64,000 nt of DNA from assembly GCA_964035545.1 (NCBI GenBank), contig OZ037771.1:13698133-13762132 (forward strand). The letters run 5' to 3'. This stretch comes from Bugula neritina. Lineage: Eukaryota; Bryozoa; Gymnolaemata; Cheilostomatida; Bugulidae. This document shows positions 31,160 through 42,969 of the stretch, in pieces. How positions within the stretch are numbered: the first letter of the stretch is position 1; each line of letters begins with the position of its first letter. The notes under the pieces were generated by a model. The model ran no database searches, was not told where the DNA came from, and saw only the letters and a list, made by a program, of their open reading frames with translations. The position numbers and the translations under genes are program-made.

Positions 31160-32740
31160 AGAAAGGTATGCCGGTATTAGCGATGACTCATGTAATTCAA
31201 TTGATCAACCCAGTAAGCTGCTGGTTGACCCGCAGCTTTCAGTTTTGAAGAGAGTGAAGAAGTTGTTGACATGCACTGGTTGACCTCGATCAACTAAGCA
31301 AGTTGCTGGTTGGCCGAAGCTTCAGATTAAATAATGTACTAAGAAGGGCGTTGTTGATGTAAACTTGTTGGCTTTGATTGTATAAGGATCTTTAAGGTTC
31401 ATAAACTATACCAGCATCTTTTCCCACCATAACCTTGCGTTTTATAACAACGCATAATATGTTATATATTATTTAATAACATGTATTAGTTGTTGTTCAC
31501 GTGTTGACCTTGTAGATATTAGATTTTATAAGTGAAGTAAGCACCAGGTTATATCAGATCTATATAATTCATCAAGCATATTATAATTTATAATAAATAT
31601 TGATCATATATATTAGTATATATATGACTAAATGAACATATATAACTCCCAGTTTTATTCATGTTTGTTTTCTCATTAATGTTCATGCAAGTAGAGGTAA
31701 AAATTACAAATCCCAACATGTGACCAAAAAACATTTACGTATAATTGTCTCTATATACCACAATTACTTGTGCAATATACCATATCATTACTCAGCATAT
31801 TACATTTGCCTTATTCAAAGAGCTACCTATTATATGTTTAGTATATTATTGCATTTCTTGTTTAAAGCAATTTCCATGTATAGCATCATGACGCCTAGCT
31901 CATTTAGATTTTCATATTTCTATTTCAACTGCACTCAAGTAACAATTCCACTCCTTTCAAAATGTGTATTCCATAACTTTGAATTTTGTATAAGATACAG
32001 TGCAGTCTACATACCGTGACGGAGCAGATATAATAATTTATAGTTACGTCAACCTGTCACAGCAGTCATCTCACTGAAAGTTTCAAGGAGGCAGGCAAAT
32101 CTCAGCACCAACGGAACCATATTTCAGTGGGCTGGTGAAATATTTTGAAGGTATAACTTGTGAAATACATACAGAAGTAAGAGTTAAAAATAAAAAGGAA
32201 AGAAGACCTCATGGTCTCATACATCTATAATTATTTGCTGCTCCAATGATAGCACATTTTCTAAGAACTTGACTTTCTGGGAATTAAATTATAATTTATC
32301 ACCACTATATCAGATTACATCTAGTCGGTAAGTTATTTACCACACATAGCCTACTCAAATTGTTAACTCTACTATAGTCTTTACCAGCATATTGTTCTCT
32401 GTAAATGTATTACATCATTGTACAGTATAATCTACCTAGCAAAAACACAAAACACTATAGGTACAGGTATTCTTTGATCTGACAATATTAATAAAGTTAT
32501 TCTCATTCTAGCTGTTCTACTGTTATTATAGTTACTGTTACACAATATAGCTATTACTTATAAGTTATTCTTAAAATAATAATAGTATGAATATAAGATT
32601 ATAGGTATTAACATTACTGATTAGTAATTAGCAATAGCTAATGACTATAAGACATATGTAGAGAACTGATTAACTCAATAATATTAACAGCTTAAAGTAG
32701 AAGACTATAAATATTAAAATAAGGCAATAACAGATGAAGA
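31160..32740. repeat. Module S, copy 2 (5' flank of propeller copy 3)
   Basis: Homologous to 21790-23500 and 34590-36410, starting near GGTATTAGCGATGACTC. Short open frames in it are also open in the 35 kb and 50 kb copies, but their predicted peptides carry no family signature and I treat them as non-coding. Confidence 0.7.
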
Positions 32741-34330
32741 AACTTAGGGTGTGTTAGTAAGTGTATTAGAGTAGAATTCTAAGTGTGTTGACACATTTTT
32801 TACACATATTGTAGACTATAATACGTTTCATCATGACTAAACACTCAAAAAATCATGCTTTATGGGGTGATGAGTTATAACATGTGGTGTATCAGATAGT
32901 GTTCTAATATCTTTGCATTTAGATAAATCTTCAAAGTATATATACATTTCATTGGGTTAAGGCTAAAGAAACCTAAATAAAAGGTGTTTGGTAAAACTAA
33001 TGACTGTAAAATTGGCGCATGCATATAATATAAATGGAGACATTGGAAAATTAGGTAGAATGGTACGTTTTGAATATTAAGAGGTTTGGGGTGGGGGTTG
33101 GGGTTTGGGGTCCGGTTTTGTGTTTCAGAATTTGGCTTCAAGGTGTAGGAGAGGAAAAGGCATGAGGGTTTTGGCTTGGGGTTTAGGGGATTGAGGTTTG
33201 AGTTTAAAATTTTGAGGTATGGGCAAACTTAACGCTATTGTGTCATTTTACCTACAATTCTATTTGTGTATTTGTTATTCTACCTGAACCATTTTTACAT
33301 AAAACTGAATAAATATATTAGGCATTGAGCAGTTTTTAAATGCTGAATAATAAATATTGCATAGACAGCCTTCAACTCCAATTCTCCTCACATGTTGAGA
33401 GAATAAGCAGATATGTATCAGAGACTACGTCAGTCAGTTATATCTAAGCTAATAGTATAACTATATATATTATAGTAATTTTCCAGAGGGTATAATAGAT
33501 GTCATAATATACTGCGGTCGTACAATATAGACACCTGGACTTTCAAAGCTGGTTGTTGGAAATATTATCTTCTTTACCTCCAGCTGTCCGTTATTGTCAA
33601 CTACACCATCTAACTAATAGAACAATAAACAATATTAATAGATGTTGTTAGCTATAATACTTTATAGTTGGCACCGGTACAAATATAGCACAGGTTATAA
33701 TGAAACAAATGAAAAAAGCAAATCAAATGGGAAACTGATGTTTTATTTTCTCAAACTTAAACCTTAAATAAAAAACCCCACTCCATATGACTCTGAATTA
33801 GGCCTAACTCATTTTAGTCTTATACCCCCACCCAAACCCCCACCCAAACCCCCACCCAAACCTTCACTCAAACCTCCACCCAAACCCCCACCCACTCCTC
33901 CACCCAAACCTCCACCCAAACCTCCACCCAAACCTCCACTCAAACCTCCACCCAAACCTCCACCCAAACCTCCACCAAAACTTCCACCCAAACCCCCACC
34001 CAAACCCCCACCCAAACCCCCACCCAAACCTCCACCCAAACCCCCACCCACTCTTAGTGTCCATCCACGCAACCTAACCCCCCTCCAACTCCACTCCTAT
34101 ATATTGCCCACAAACCCCCCAAATTCCTCAGCTCAAACCAAGCACTACTTCTAACCCCAAACCCCAAACCCTCAAACCTCTCCCTATACTCCATATATGT
34201 TATTATAGTTGTAGCATAGCATACTTATATTATCTTTGCAATTGGTACACATTTGGAGTATACAATAAAATTAAGGTTAGCACAGGTAAAACTGGCAAAG
34301 AGAATTTTGTGCAGGGATTAGTAACACAAA
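32740..34330. repeat. G-R-C composite element, copy 3 (core inverted)
   Basis: The G arm is 33060-33300. Core R is in reverse orientation at 33360-33600 (GACACCTGGACTTTC). The C arm at 33760-34310 includes a minisatellite. The arm order remains G left, C right although the core is inverted, as expected if the arms are inverted repeats. Near-identical to 48.0-49.8 kb. Confidence 0.65.
33824..34056. repeat. 12-bp C-rich minisatellite, unit CCCAAACCTCCA
   Basis: About 19 units with CCC/CCT variants. Reverse frames read as Gly-Gly-Gly-Leu repeats, which is an artefact of the 12-bp period rather than a gene. The duplicate at 49.1 kb is about twice as long. Confidence 0.95.
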
Positions 34331-34334
34331 TGAT

Positions 34335-34600
34335 AAATAAGGTAAATGTGACACAGTTGAGAGTTTAGAGTTTGAAATTTGAAGGGTTGGTGTGGGGTTT
34401 TGAAGATTGAGATCTGGAGTTTGGGGCTGGAAGCCTAGGGTTTGCAATTTGGTGTTTGTTAGTTGGGTGTAGGTTTGGGTAGAGGGTTTAAGACTATAAG
34501 GTAGGAGTAGGCCTTTTGAGTCATAGAGTGGAGTTTTCGGTTTGGGGTTTGGGGTTTAGGTTTGGACAAATATAATATCAGCTATTGTGCCGTATAGTTA
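34335..34600. repeat. G-rich arm
   Basis: GGGTTTGGGG-type words (GGTTTGGGGTTTGGGGTTTA) running directly into the second module S of this block. A G-quadruplex is plausible on the plus strand. Confidence 0.6.
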
Positions 34601-36410
34601 CCATCAGAAAGATGTGCTGGTATTAGCGATGACTGTAATTCAATTGATCAACCCAGTAAGTTGCTGGTTGACCCACAGCTTTCAGTTTTGAAGAGATTGA
34701 AGAAGTTGTTGACATGCACTGGTTGGTCTCGATCAACTAAGCAAGTTGCTGGTTGGCCCGCAGTTTCAGATTAAATAATGTACTAAGAAAGGCGTTGTTG
34801 GTGTAAACTTGTTGGCTTTGATTGTATAAGGATCTTTAAGGTTCATAAACTATACCAGCATATTTTCCCACCATAACCTTGCGTTTTATAACAACGCATA
34901 ATATTATGTTATATATTATATAATAACATGTATTAGTTGTTGTTCACGTGTTGACCTTGTAGATATTAGATTTTATAAGTGAAGTAAGCACCAGGTTATA
35001 TCAGATCTATATAATTCATCAAGCATATTATAATTTATATTAAATATTGTTCATATATGTTAGTATATATGACTAAATGGACATATATAACTCCCAGTTT
35101 TATTCATGTTTGTTTTCTCATTAATGTTCATGCAAGTAGAGGTAAAAATTACAAATCCCAACATGTGACCAAAAAACATTTACATAGAATTGTCTCTATA
35201 TACCACAATTACTTGTGCAATATACCATATCATTACTCAGCATATTACATTTGCCTTATTCAAAGAGCTACCTATTATATGTTTAGTATATTATTGCATT
35301 TCTTGTTTAAAGCAATTTCCATGTATAGCATCATGACGCCTAGCTCATTTAGATTTTCATATTTCTATTTCAACTGCACTCAAGTAACAATTCCATTCCT
35401 TTCAAAATGTGTATTTGTAAATGTGAATTTTGTATAAGATACAGTGCAGTCTACATACCGTGACAGAGCAGATATAATAATTTATAGTTACGTCAACCTG
35501 TCACAGCAGTCTCCTCACTGAAAGTTTCAAGGAGGCAGGCAAATCTCAGCACCAACGGAGTCATATTTCAGTGGGTTGGTGGAATATCTTAAAGGTATAA
35601 CTTGTGAAATATAGAAGTGAGAGTTAAAAATAAAATGGAAAGAAGACCTCATGGTCTCATACATCTATAATTACTTGCTGGTCTAAGAATAGCACATTTT
35701 CTAAGTACTTGATTTTCTGGGAATTAAATTATAATTTATCACTACTATATATCAGATTACATTTACTTGGGTAAATATTTACCACACACAGCCTACTCAG
35801 ATATTGTTAACTCTACTATAGTCATTACCAGCATATTGTGCTCTGTAAATGTATTAGATTATTGTACAGTGTCTTTGCAAAAACACAAAACACTATATAG
35901 GTATTCTCTGATCTGACAATATTATTAATGGTTATTCTTATTCTGTTTTACAGTTATAGTTACTGTTAGACCATATAGCTATTACTTTTTAGTTAGTCTT
36001 ATAATAATTAATATAGTATGAATATAAGATTATAGGTATTATAAATATTATACTGATTATAGGTATTAACATTACTGATTAGTAATTAGCAATAGCTTAT
36101 AATGACTATAAGACGTATGTAAAAGACTGATAAACTCAATAATGTTAACAGTTTAGTATATAGAAGACTATATAAACAATAAAATAAGTCAATAACAGGT
36201 GGAGATCATATTTATACTGATAGTTTTGATCATATTAATAGTAATAGTTATACTTATAGTTCTGGAATATCAATATCACTATCATGCATTATCACTATCA
36301 GTTTGAGTAGGCCTATGGGAAATTTACGTTTGAATTGAGATCAATTAGTATTGCAACTGATGAGTGATAACATTAATCGTGATCTGCAGTAGTAGTATTA
36401 TAGTGGTTAG
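34590..36410. repeat. Module S, copy 3
   Basis: A second S block not attached to a propeller gene. It is about 3.4 kb from the 31.16 kb copy and closely similar to it, and ends in a short G-rich arm (GTGGTTAGGGTTTGGGTTGG) before the Gypsy LTR. Confidence 0.7.
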
Positions 36411-36470
36411 GGTTTGGGTTGGACTGAGCTTGGTGTAATATTATGGTTGCGGGTGAATTGGATTATAATT

Positions 36471-36585
36471 TGTTATTGAACACGAGCAAGTATTGTATTT
36501 AACATGGCGATAACTTTATTCGAACTAAAAGTAACCTTGACCTAATAAAAGCGTAACATTTTAGCGAGTACATTATAATACAACA
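36471..36585 (-). mobile_element. 3' LTR of Gypsy element, copy 1 (115 bp)
   Basis: On the minus strand a polypurine tract GAGAAAGGGAGG is followed by TGTTGTATTATAATG, an internal CGAATAAAG poly(A) signal, and the end TGTTCAATAACA, giving a TG...CA LTR. A 115-bp homologue lies at 51949-52063. No matching 5' LTR is seen to the right, so the element is 5'-truncated. Confidence 0.6.
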
Positions 36586-36766
36586 CCTCCCTTTCTCAAG
36601 ACAATAATTATTAAAGATGGGGAGACTACACAGAATTTTAATACAGCAGAAAAAAAACATTTGAAACATATTGATAGTACACAGACATTTTAGTACACTA
36701 GTGAAAACAAACACAATGGTAATGCAATACATAATAAAATAAAAACAAACACAGCACATAGTCTAT

Positions 36767-38580
36767 TTACAAATCCAAAATCTGTCTAGGTTTAATAGTT
36801 CTACCAAAACTAGATTTTCTAGAGACATTTTTGTCGTCAGACAAATCAGTAGTTTGTAATGGCACTAGGTTGGTAACATTGCGTCTGAGTAGGACACCAT
36901 TAGTACTTTTACCAACAATCGATCGGGGCCTGGCAGGGGAAGTACTAACAACTTCAGCATCACGATTTAGATCACGCACATGAACTCCATCACTGGGACT
37001 TAACCATGGAGGGACCACAACTCGATGTCTCAAGTCAAATGTGTCTTTGCTCTGAATTCTAGCATGAGCTTCTTTTTGCTTAACCTGTTCTACATCGGCT
37101 GCTTTGGGGCCAACACTAATGGCAAAGAAGGCACCGTAGTGCGCAGTTTCCGACCCATCAACAACTCAGCTGGAGAGACACCGTTTTCCAACGGTGAAGA
37201 CCTATAAGCCATCAACCCTAAATACGGATCTTGTCCTTTCTTCAAAATGTTTTTAACAGTCTGAACGGCTCGTTCAGCTGCACCATTTCCCTGAGGGTGT
37301 TTAGGAGAACTGGTAACATGGGTAAAACCAAACTTTCGGGCAAAGGATTTAAATTCCTCTAAAACATATTGCACACCATTATCAGAAATCAAGACCTCTG
37401 GGACACCATGTCGAGCAAATATGCTCTTTAAATGGAGTATAACTTTGGAACTGGTGAGATCCTCCAACAACGCAACTTTGATAAAACGAGAATAGTACTC
37501 GACTACTAGGAAGAACCACTTACTGTCAAAATAAAACAATTCACTGCCTAGTTTTTCCCAAGGACGACTAGGAAACTCAGAACGAAAGAGTGGAGATTGC
37601 TGAAAGTTTGACTCCTTCTTGCAGGACTCATTTTTCTGAACATTAGAAACAGAGTCTACATCACATTTACATGAAATTACCTCTAGCTTCACACAAGCAT
37701 TTCGACTTAGCAAGGCTTTTGTTTTGTTTACAACATAAATAGTTTCAGTGTGAGTAACATTGTCCACAGAAAGCTTAGCATTGAAACAGCCTACAACTGG
37801 TATCTTAGTGTTACCTGGGCCTAAAAAATGTTTGTTAGTCTTTACTAATGGCACATTGGAACATAGCCTTTGAGGAAGTATGGAGACATCTGCACCAGTA
37901 TCGAGTTTGAACTGAACTGGAAAGTCAAGCTTGTCCACAACAATAGTCTTGGTCCACATTCCTACATTACTCTCAGCTATCTCACCCAGAAATATTATGC
38001 TCTCCACTTCTTCTTCCACTTGCTGAACTTGACTGGCAGGCTTAGATTTACACATTTTTGCGTAATGTCCGAGTTTACCACAGCGCTTACACTTACAATC
38101 TTTAGCAGGGCATGTACCTCTTGTGTAGTTTACATAACCGCATGGGCCACAGGGAGTAGAGCCATTAGTTTGCCTAGTACTGTTACTCCTAGAACTGTGC
38201 TTCTGAGACTTGTTTGTGTGACTACTACTACTACTACTGAATTTGGAGACAGCGTCTACCGAAGTACTACTAGTACCACCCTGAGTATGACTTTCTGTCA
38301 AGTCTTTAATTTTCTTGTCTACTTGCTCAAATTGTCTAGCCATATTTATAGCAACCTCTTCAGTTAGGTCTTCAACATTCATTTTCTGCATTTCACGACT
38401 GCAGTTAGTGTCTGTGATTCCTACTACAATTCTGTCTCGCATTTGCTCTGATCTATTGGAAAGATCGCACCTACCTGCTATGTCATTTAGAGACCTAACA
38501 TACTGTTCAACAGTCTCTCCTTGTTGCTGGCAGCACCTGAAGAAACGAGCTCGTTCATAAATCACGTACTTACGTGGAGA
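36767..38580 (-). pseudogene. Ty3/Gypsy gag-pol relic lacking RT and RNase H
   Basis: Read leftwards: a gag fragment (YVRSLNDIAGRCDLSNRSEQ), zinc knuckle CKCKRCGKLGHYAKMC, aspartic protease FKLDTGADVSILP, then directly an integrase core (ISDNGVQY and PQGNGAAERAVQTVK). At 36767-37033 is the post-integrase PRSIVGKSTNG/RRNVTNL region. Reverse transcriptase and RNase H are missing, and protease and integrase lie in one uninterrupted frame. The usual first integrase aspartate appears as glutamate (GSELF). The N-terminal part of gag and the 5' LTR are absent. A 1-bp deletion near 37097 (AGCCGATG against AGCACGATG in the other copy) separates the last piece. The element cannot move on its own. Confidence 0.9.
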
Positions 38581-38589
38581 AATTTGTAT

Positions 38590-40800
38590 TCAGTAATTTA
38601 GTGTAAGTGTAAAATATATTTTATTTATATATTTTGGCAAATCATAGGTTAAAGAATTTAATTGAACTTTTAAATATGTTACTCATTGCATTACTTTAAG
38701 CATCACCTTACAAAAACTTGTTCTTGTTTTTTAATATCGCAACTATGTTTTCTCCTTTTGTTCAAATAAAGTGAAATAAGTAAAAGTAAGGAATAAAAGT
38801 ACAAACCTTGATTTCTGGTTCTCAATTGTTTCCACCCATGCTGTGAGTTGCAGGGAAACCAAATAGCCAAAAGCCAAATATTTAATTTGATTTACAAATT
38901 GAAATCTTGGTAATAGTACATAGCTTATATATACTCACTTTATAATATGAGTTATTTTAATTAAGAAAACATACCATAAAGATAAACTATAGAAATCCCA
39001 CTCTACTGATTTTTGACAAGTTAACTTCTTTGCACTGTATGTAGTGATGTTATACTACCCTTAGCTGTGCACAATATTTTAAAGGTTTGCACTCTGTAAT
39101 TTAATTTATGAAAGCCTCCAGCAGCTTAGCTATTGGTGTGAATTACATAAAAACTAAATTGTCCAATAACTATATTTATCTCAGCATGGGTATATGTGAC
39201 TTTACTCTTTAGTGGTTATGAGTGTTAACTTTCTGCTTTTCACAATAACATAATTGTCGGGAAATTTGCTGTAACTTTTTGTTTGGCAATAAATAAAACT
39301 AAAGCTTTACTGGACAACTATATTATAATTATACCTAAATGGCTTAATTGTACTTCTTGCACCTAAAAATATCCACAGGGAGACATTGGCTATTTGTGCC
39401 TTTATTTCAGAATTGCATGTTTCATGGTGAGAAAAGCATGGGTATACCCGTAAGAGAACTATAATTAGTAGCTGTAACAATAGCTTCAGACGTTTAGTAC
39501 ACATTCCTTGAGGTTATAGAGTGACGCTATGAGGCCCAAACTCAAAATGAGGTGGTTATTTAAATAATATTGAAACATAAGCTTATATATATAGCAGTTA
39601 GAATTTTGATATAATTGTATTTCTATGAGTCAATGTCAGCCAGTTCAATTTACATGGAAAGACGTCAAACATTAATCTGAGAAGTGAAAAATGCTGCTTG
39701 CTGATAAACCTTTTTTGTTTGCTAGTAAAAATTATACAAAATTGTTTTCATGCAACAAATGTTACCAAAGGAACAGCTGAGGTGGGGGAGTTAAATTGTT
39801 GAGTTAGTAAACCTGAGGCTATGTGTTTGAATGCTGCAGTAAAAGCCATTATGGTGATGTTAGGAAGCCCATCCAGTCATGATTACTTTTATGCTACATA
39901 TGAATAATTGTAATAATTTTAATGTAAATCGTTAGCCCAATATAATAAAAGCCCTTTGACCTGCCAGAGATATATAAGTGAGTATATAATGAACTTTTGT
40001 AAAGTTTTATATAGGCCCCCTATTCAGATGCTAATTTTTAAGTTAATCATTGCAAACACAAACTCAAATTGATTTTATAAATGACTGTAGGAAAATTTGC
40101 TGTCATTGATTATTTGCTGTGTAATCTAAAGCCTAACAACTCTGTAAGTTTACTAATAATCTGCTTATACTGCTTAAATAAGCTGTTACGCTAAAACATG
40201 AAAAGCAATTGTCCCAAGTTGGCAAATTTGTTATAGAATGATTTACACTACAAGCTTTGCTGTGTACAACTGTTAAACAAATGTAGTTAATTATAGTCAT
40301 TTGGCAGCAACCTTGTTTCTACTCAACTTGTACTTTTACTCACAGCTGGGACATGGTAATGAATATTCTGTCTAAATTTATTGAAGTGCCGTTCATACAA
40401 GAGAAGGCAACTGGTGCAGAAATTAAACTAAGATCAATTCATGGAAAGACAATAATTGAAAGTCTCATTTTCTATAGTAAGAAATGTAAGACTTTACGAG
40501 TCCCTTTCTGGTAGCATTACACTAGTAATTACTCACATGCATATTATTGTTGGGGGGGATTTCAATTCAAAACTTCAAAAATATTAGTATACAGAAGAGA
40601 AAATACAGTCATTAACACATGTTTTCGTTTTTCAGTAGTAGAAATAGAGAAGGTAACTCTAAAGTAGAAAGATACCAATTGCCCATTTTGTCTATACTGT
40701 CTAGCTGTCTATAATATAATAAATAAAGTGGAAGTTTAAACGTAGGAGTTGTGCTATCTAATGAGCTAAGTAACAGAAAACTTATTTTTAGGGAACAATA
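38590..40800. other. Non-coding interval duplicated at 54.0-57.06 kb
   Basis: AT-rich sequence with no supported gene. It is collinear with 54010-57060 except that the latter carries an extra 776-bp transposon at the position equivalent to about 39635. A tRNA-like SINE remnant lies near 39780-39850. Confidence 0.6.
39780..39850 (+). repeat. Possible tRNA-derived SINE head remnant
   Basis: GGGGGAGTTAAATTGTTGAG resembles an A box, and GTGTTTGAATGC further on is a weak B box. The better preserved paralogue at 56060-56130 has TTTCCGAATCCC. No body or poly(A) tail was delimited. Confidence 0.3.
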
Positions 40801-40810
40801 AATCAATAAT

Positions 40811-40992
<182 letters not shown>

Positions 40993-42345
40993 TTGGTACT
41001 GATATAATTTTGGATATAAAAATAAACCTTTATATTCATTTTATCGACTACAATATTGTTTCACGTAGTGCAAGCTACGATCATCAGGTCGTTGTGTGTA
41101 CGGTTGAGTGATTTTGTTTTGAAATTAACATTGTTTGTGTATTGCTCCGCTGGAATGTCTTAACTAGCGTCTGTTAAATGCACAAGTGAAAATCTATGCT
41201 TATGTTTGCATGTGCTGGAAAGCTCTTTGCGTTTGTTGAGGGGAGATAATCCCGGTTGTTTTAAAAGTTACATCTGTTGGTTAGGTTTGAGTGTGATTTA
41301 CAAATTTTTAAAATATTTTATTTTAGGCTGAATTTCGTGTTGTTGTCTTTTAAATTCCAGATGCGTCTGCTGAGTTGTGTGCTGTTGGCTTTATCTGCAT
41401 GTAGGAAAGAGGCTTTATGGTTATTGAATCTGGTTTTGAAGGTAGTCAAACAGAGTCCTATGTATGATTGGCTGGAATTATTGTCATGTCTTGTCACAGT
41501 TGCAATTGGTATATTACGTCTTTGTATAACCATTTACCATTTAATGGACAGTGGGAAGGTTGTCTACCGTTACATTGTGTGTCATTTAGTAATTTAGTAG
41601 CGGTAGTAGGGATGTGTGTAGTTTTAAGTTTGTGTTGGTTCGAGCCATCAATAATGTTTTTTATGTTGGGCATGCATGAATAACTAATTTTTATGGTTTT
41701 CCTATTAAAAATTTTACTTAGTTGGTTGGATGATGGAAAGCATTTGTCGATGATTTGAAGAAATTTCTTCCCTAATTTGGTTTTTACTGTTGAACTAAAA
41801 GGTGGGTTGTACCACAATATAATGTTTCTATTTCTATTTTTATTATTGTTGTTGGGTTTAGGTGTCGGGTTATATTTTAATTTATAGTCATATCCACTGT
41901 TTGATAGTGCTTCTTGGTATGGTTGTATGGCGGTGTTAAACTCTTCCTCATTGGAGGATAGTGCATGAGCTATGTCTTTTATTTATATTTTCTGGTAGGT
42001 TTTTCAATACTGCAGGTGGATGGTCGCTTTGCTTGTGTTATACATAGAGGATAGTGTTTCCTGGTTTTGTATAGGGTTTGTATGATTGGTTAGTTAGGTT
42101 GAATGTTACATCTAGGGAGTTCACAACTTTCTTATTGGCTTCTATTGTGATTAAGAGATTGAATTTTTTAAAAAAGTTGCAAATTTGTTTTTTGTTCTGT
42201 TCTATATGTCTAGGTGTTCCTCCACAAACTATGAGTCCATCATCTCTATATAGGCCTAAATCGCATTCTAGATTCATTTCAGTAGTTAATAGATCAAGCA
42301 GGTACCTCAAACTGTAATGTAAAATAATTTTCACAATAACCTATC
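40993..42345 (-). pseudogene. 5'-truncated Penelope-like element (RT end plus GIY-YIG endonuclease)
   Basis: Reading leftwards: 42334-42038 holds the end of an RT domain with GLYRDDGLIVCGGTPRHIE and NSLDVTFNLTNQSYKPYTKP. After a frameshift near 41985 comes the linker (WYNPPFSSTVKTKLGKKFL and KISYSCMPNIKNIIDGSN). The GIY-YIG endonuclease follows (YIGLCLTTFKTRFNNHKASF). These domains in this order define endonuclease-bearing Penelope-like elements. The 5' half, including the first RT motifs, is missing, and the frame is broken, so the copy is dead. The 3' end carries a hammerhead ribozyme and abuts (TA)n. Confidence 0.9.
41045..41091 (-). ncRNA. Type I hammerhead ribozyme of the Penelope-like element
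   Basis: On the minus strand: CGAC, core CTGATGA, stem II CGTAG/CTACG with a 6-nt loop, core GAAA, stem III ACAA/TTGT with a 2-nt loop, cleavage triplet GTA, then GTCG. CGAC and GTCG pair as stem I. All invariant core bases are present; the one oddity is a U-U pair at 10.1/11.1. Short stem III with open stem I is the form described in Penelope-like retroelements. Activity is inferred, not shown. Confidence 0.7.
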
Positions 42346-42520
42346 CTTTTCCATTTGTGCTATTAAATTACTGGTGCCATTATTATCTGCGCCACTTTTG
42401 TTTTGCTATTTTTACCTGCGCTAACTTGCGCCTGTGCCATTCTTACCCGAGACCATTTATTCAGGTTTTTAAACTTTGACCCCATTCTCTACTTCACATA
42501 TACCCTGATTGCAAAGATAT
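42346..42520. repeat. G-R-C right-arm remnant
   Basis: Consecutive degenerate words: GTGCTATTAAATTACTGGTGCC, then ATTATTATCTGCGCC, then ATTTTTACCTGCGC, then GTGCCATTCTTACCCGA. This is the outer part of a C arm whose inner part was probably lost when the Penelope-like element inserted. Confidence 0.45.
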
Positions 42521-42969
42521 TACAATACTATGTGATTATACAACCCATGTTGCAACTCAATATGGCATGAGTTATTGAATATTATCTTCAGTGTTCAGTA
42601 ATATATACAACATTATAGTTTCAGTATCAAGTGTGTTTATAAACTCAATATGATGCATGCAAGTATATCTGCTGAAAACAAATGTGTCAATACTTAGTCT
42701 CTTACTATAATGGATTTACTATCACATCTTAGATGAAAGTAAACAAATACAAAATATAACAACGAGTTTTAACTGCAAAATCAAATTTTTAATCAGAAAA
42801 TTTCAACACACAAAAATAATGAATCACATATAAAATTAGACATATTCATGATTATAGACGGTTTGGATGTATGCTATTAAGGCTTAGCAATCTAGTTCCA
42901 TGTAGCTTGTGGTAGCTGTTAGTTAAACAAACAATGTGAATGTGTCCTTGCTGCTGATTGGTCAACAAT

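Noticed and set aside
31720-32019. Open frames shared by S modules (also 35057-35437 and 50599-50964)
   Set aside because: They are open in several copies only because the copies are recent duplicates; start and end vary with indels, and the 22.4 kb and 47.1 kb copies are not open in the same way. No domain is recognisable.
33809-34072. Gly/Leu-rich open frame (and the longer one at 49088-49567), resembling a glycine-rich structural protein
   Set aside because: It is a direct result of the 12-bp CCCAAACCTCCA minisatellite; all frames are open, length tracks repeat number, and there is no start context or flanking exon.
36350-36400. CTGATGAGTGATAAC in module S as a possible hammerhead core (also 51.83 and 57.94 kb)
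   Set aside because: No GAAA at a suitable distance and no stem II or III pairing.
37870-38367. Plus-strand open frame (and 53337-53828) opposite the Gypsy element
   Set aside because: Antisense shadow of the gag/protease frame; its serine/threonine-rich translation mirrors the sense codons.
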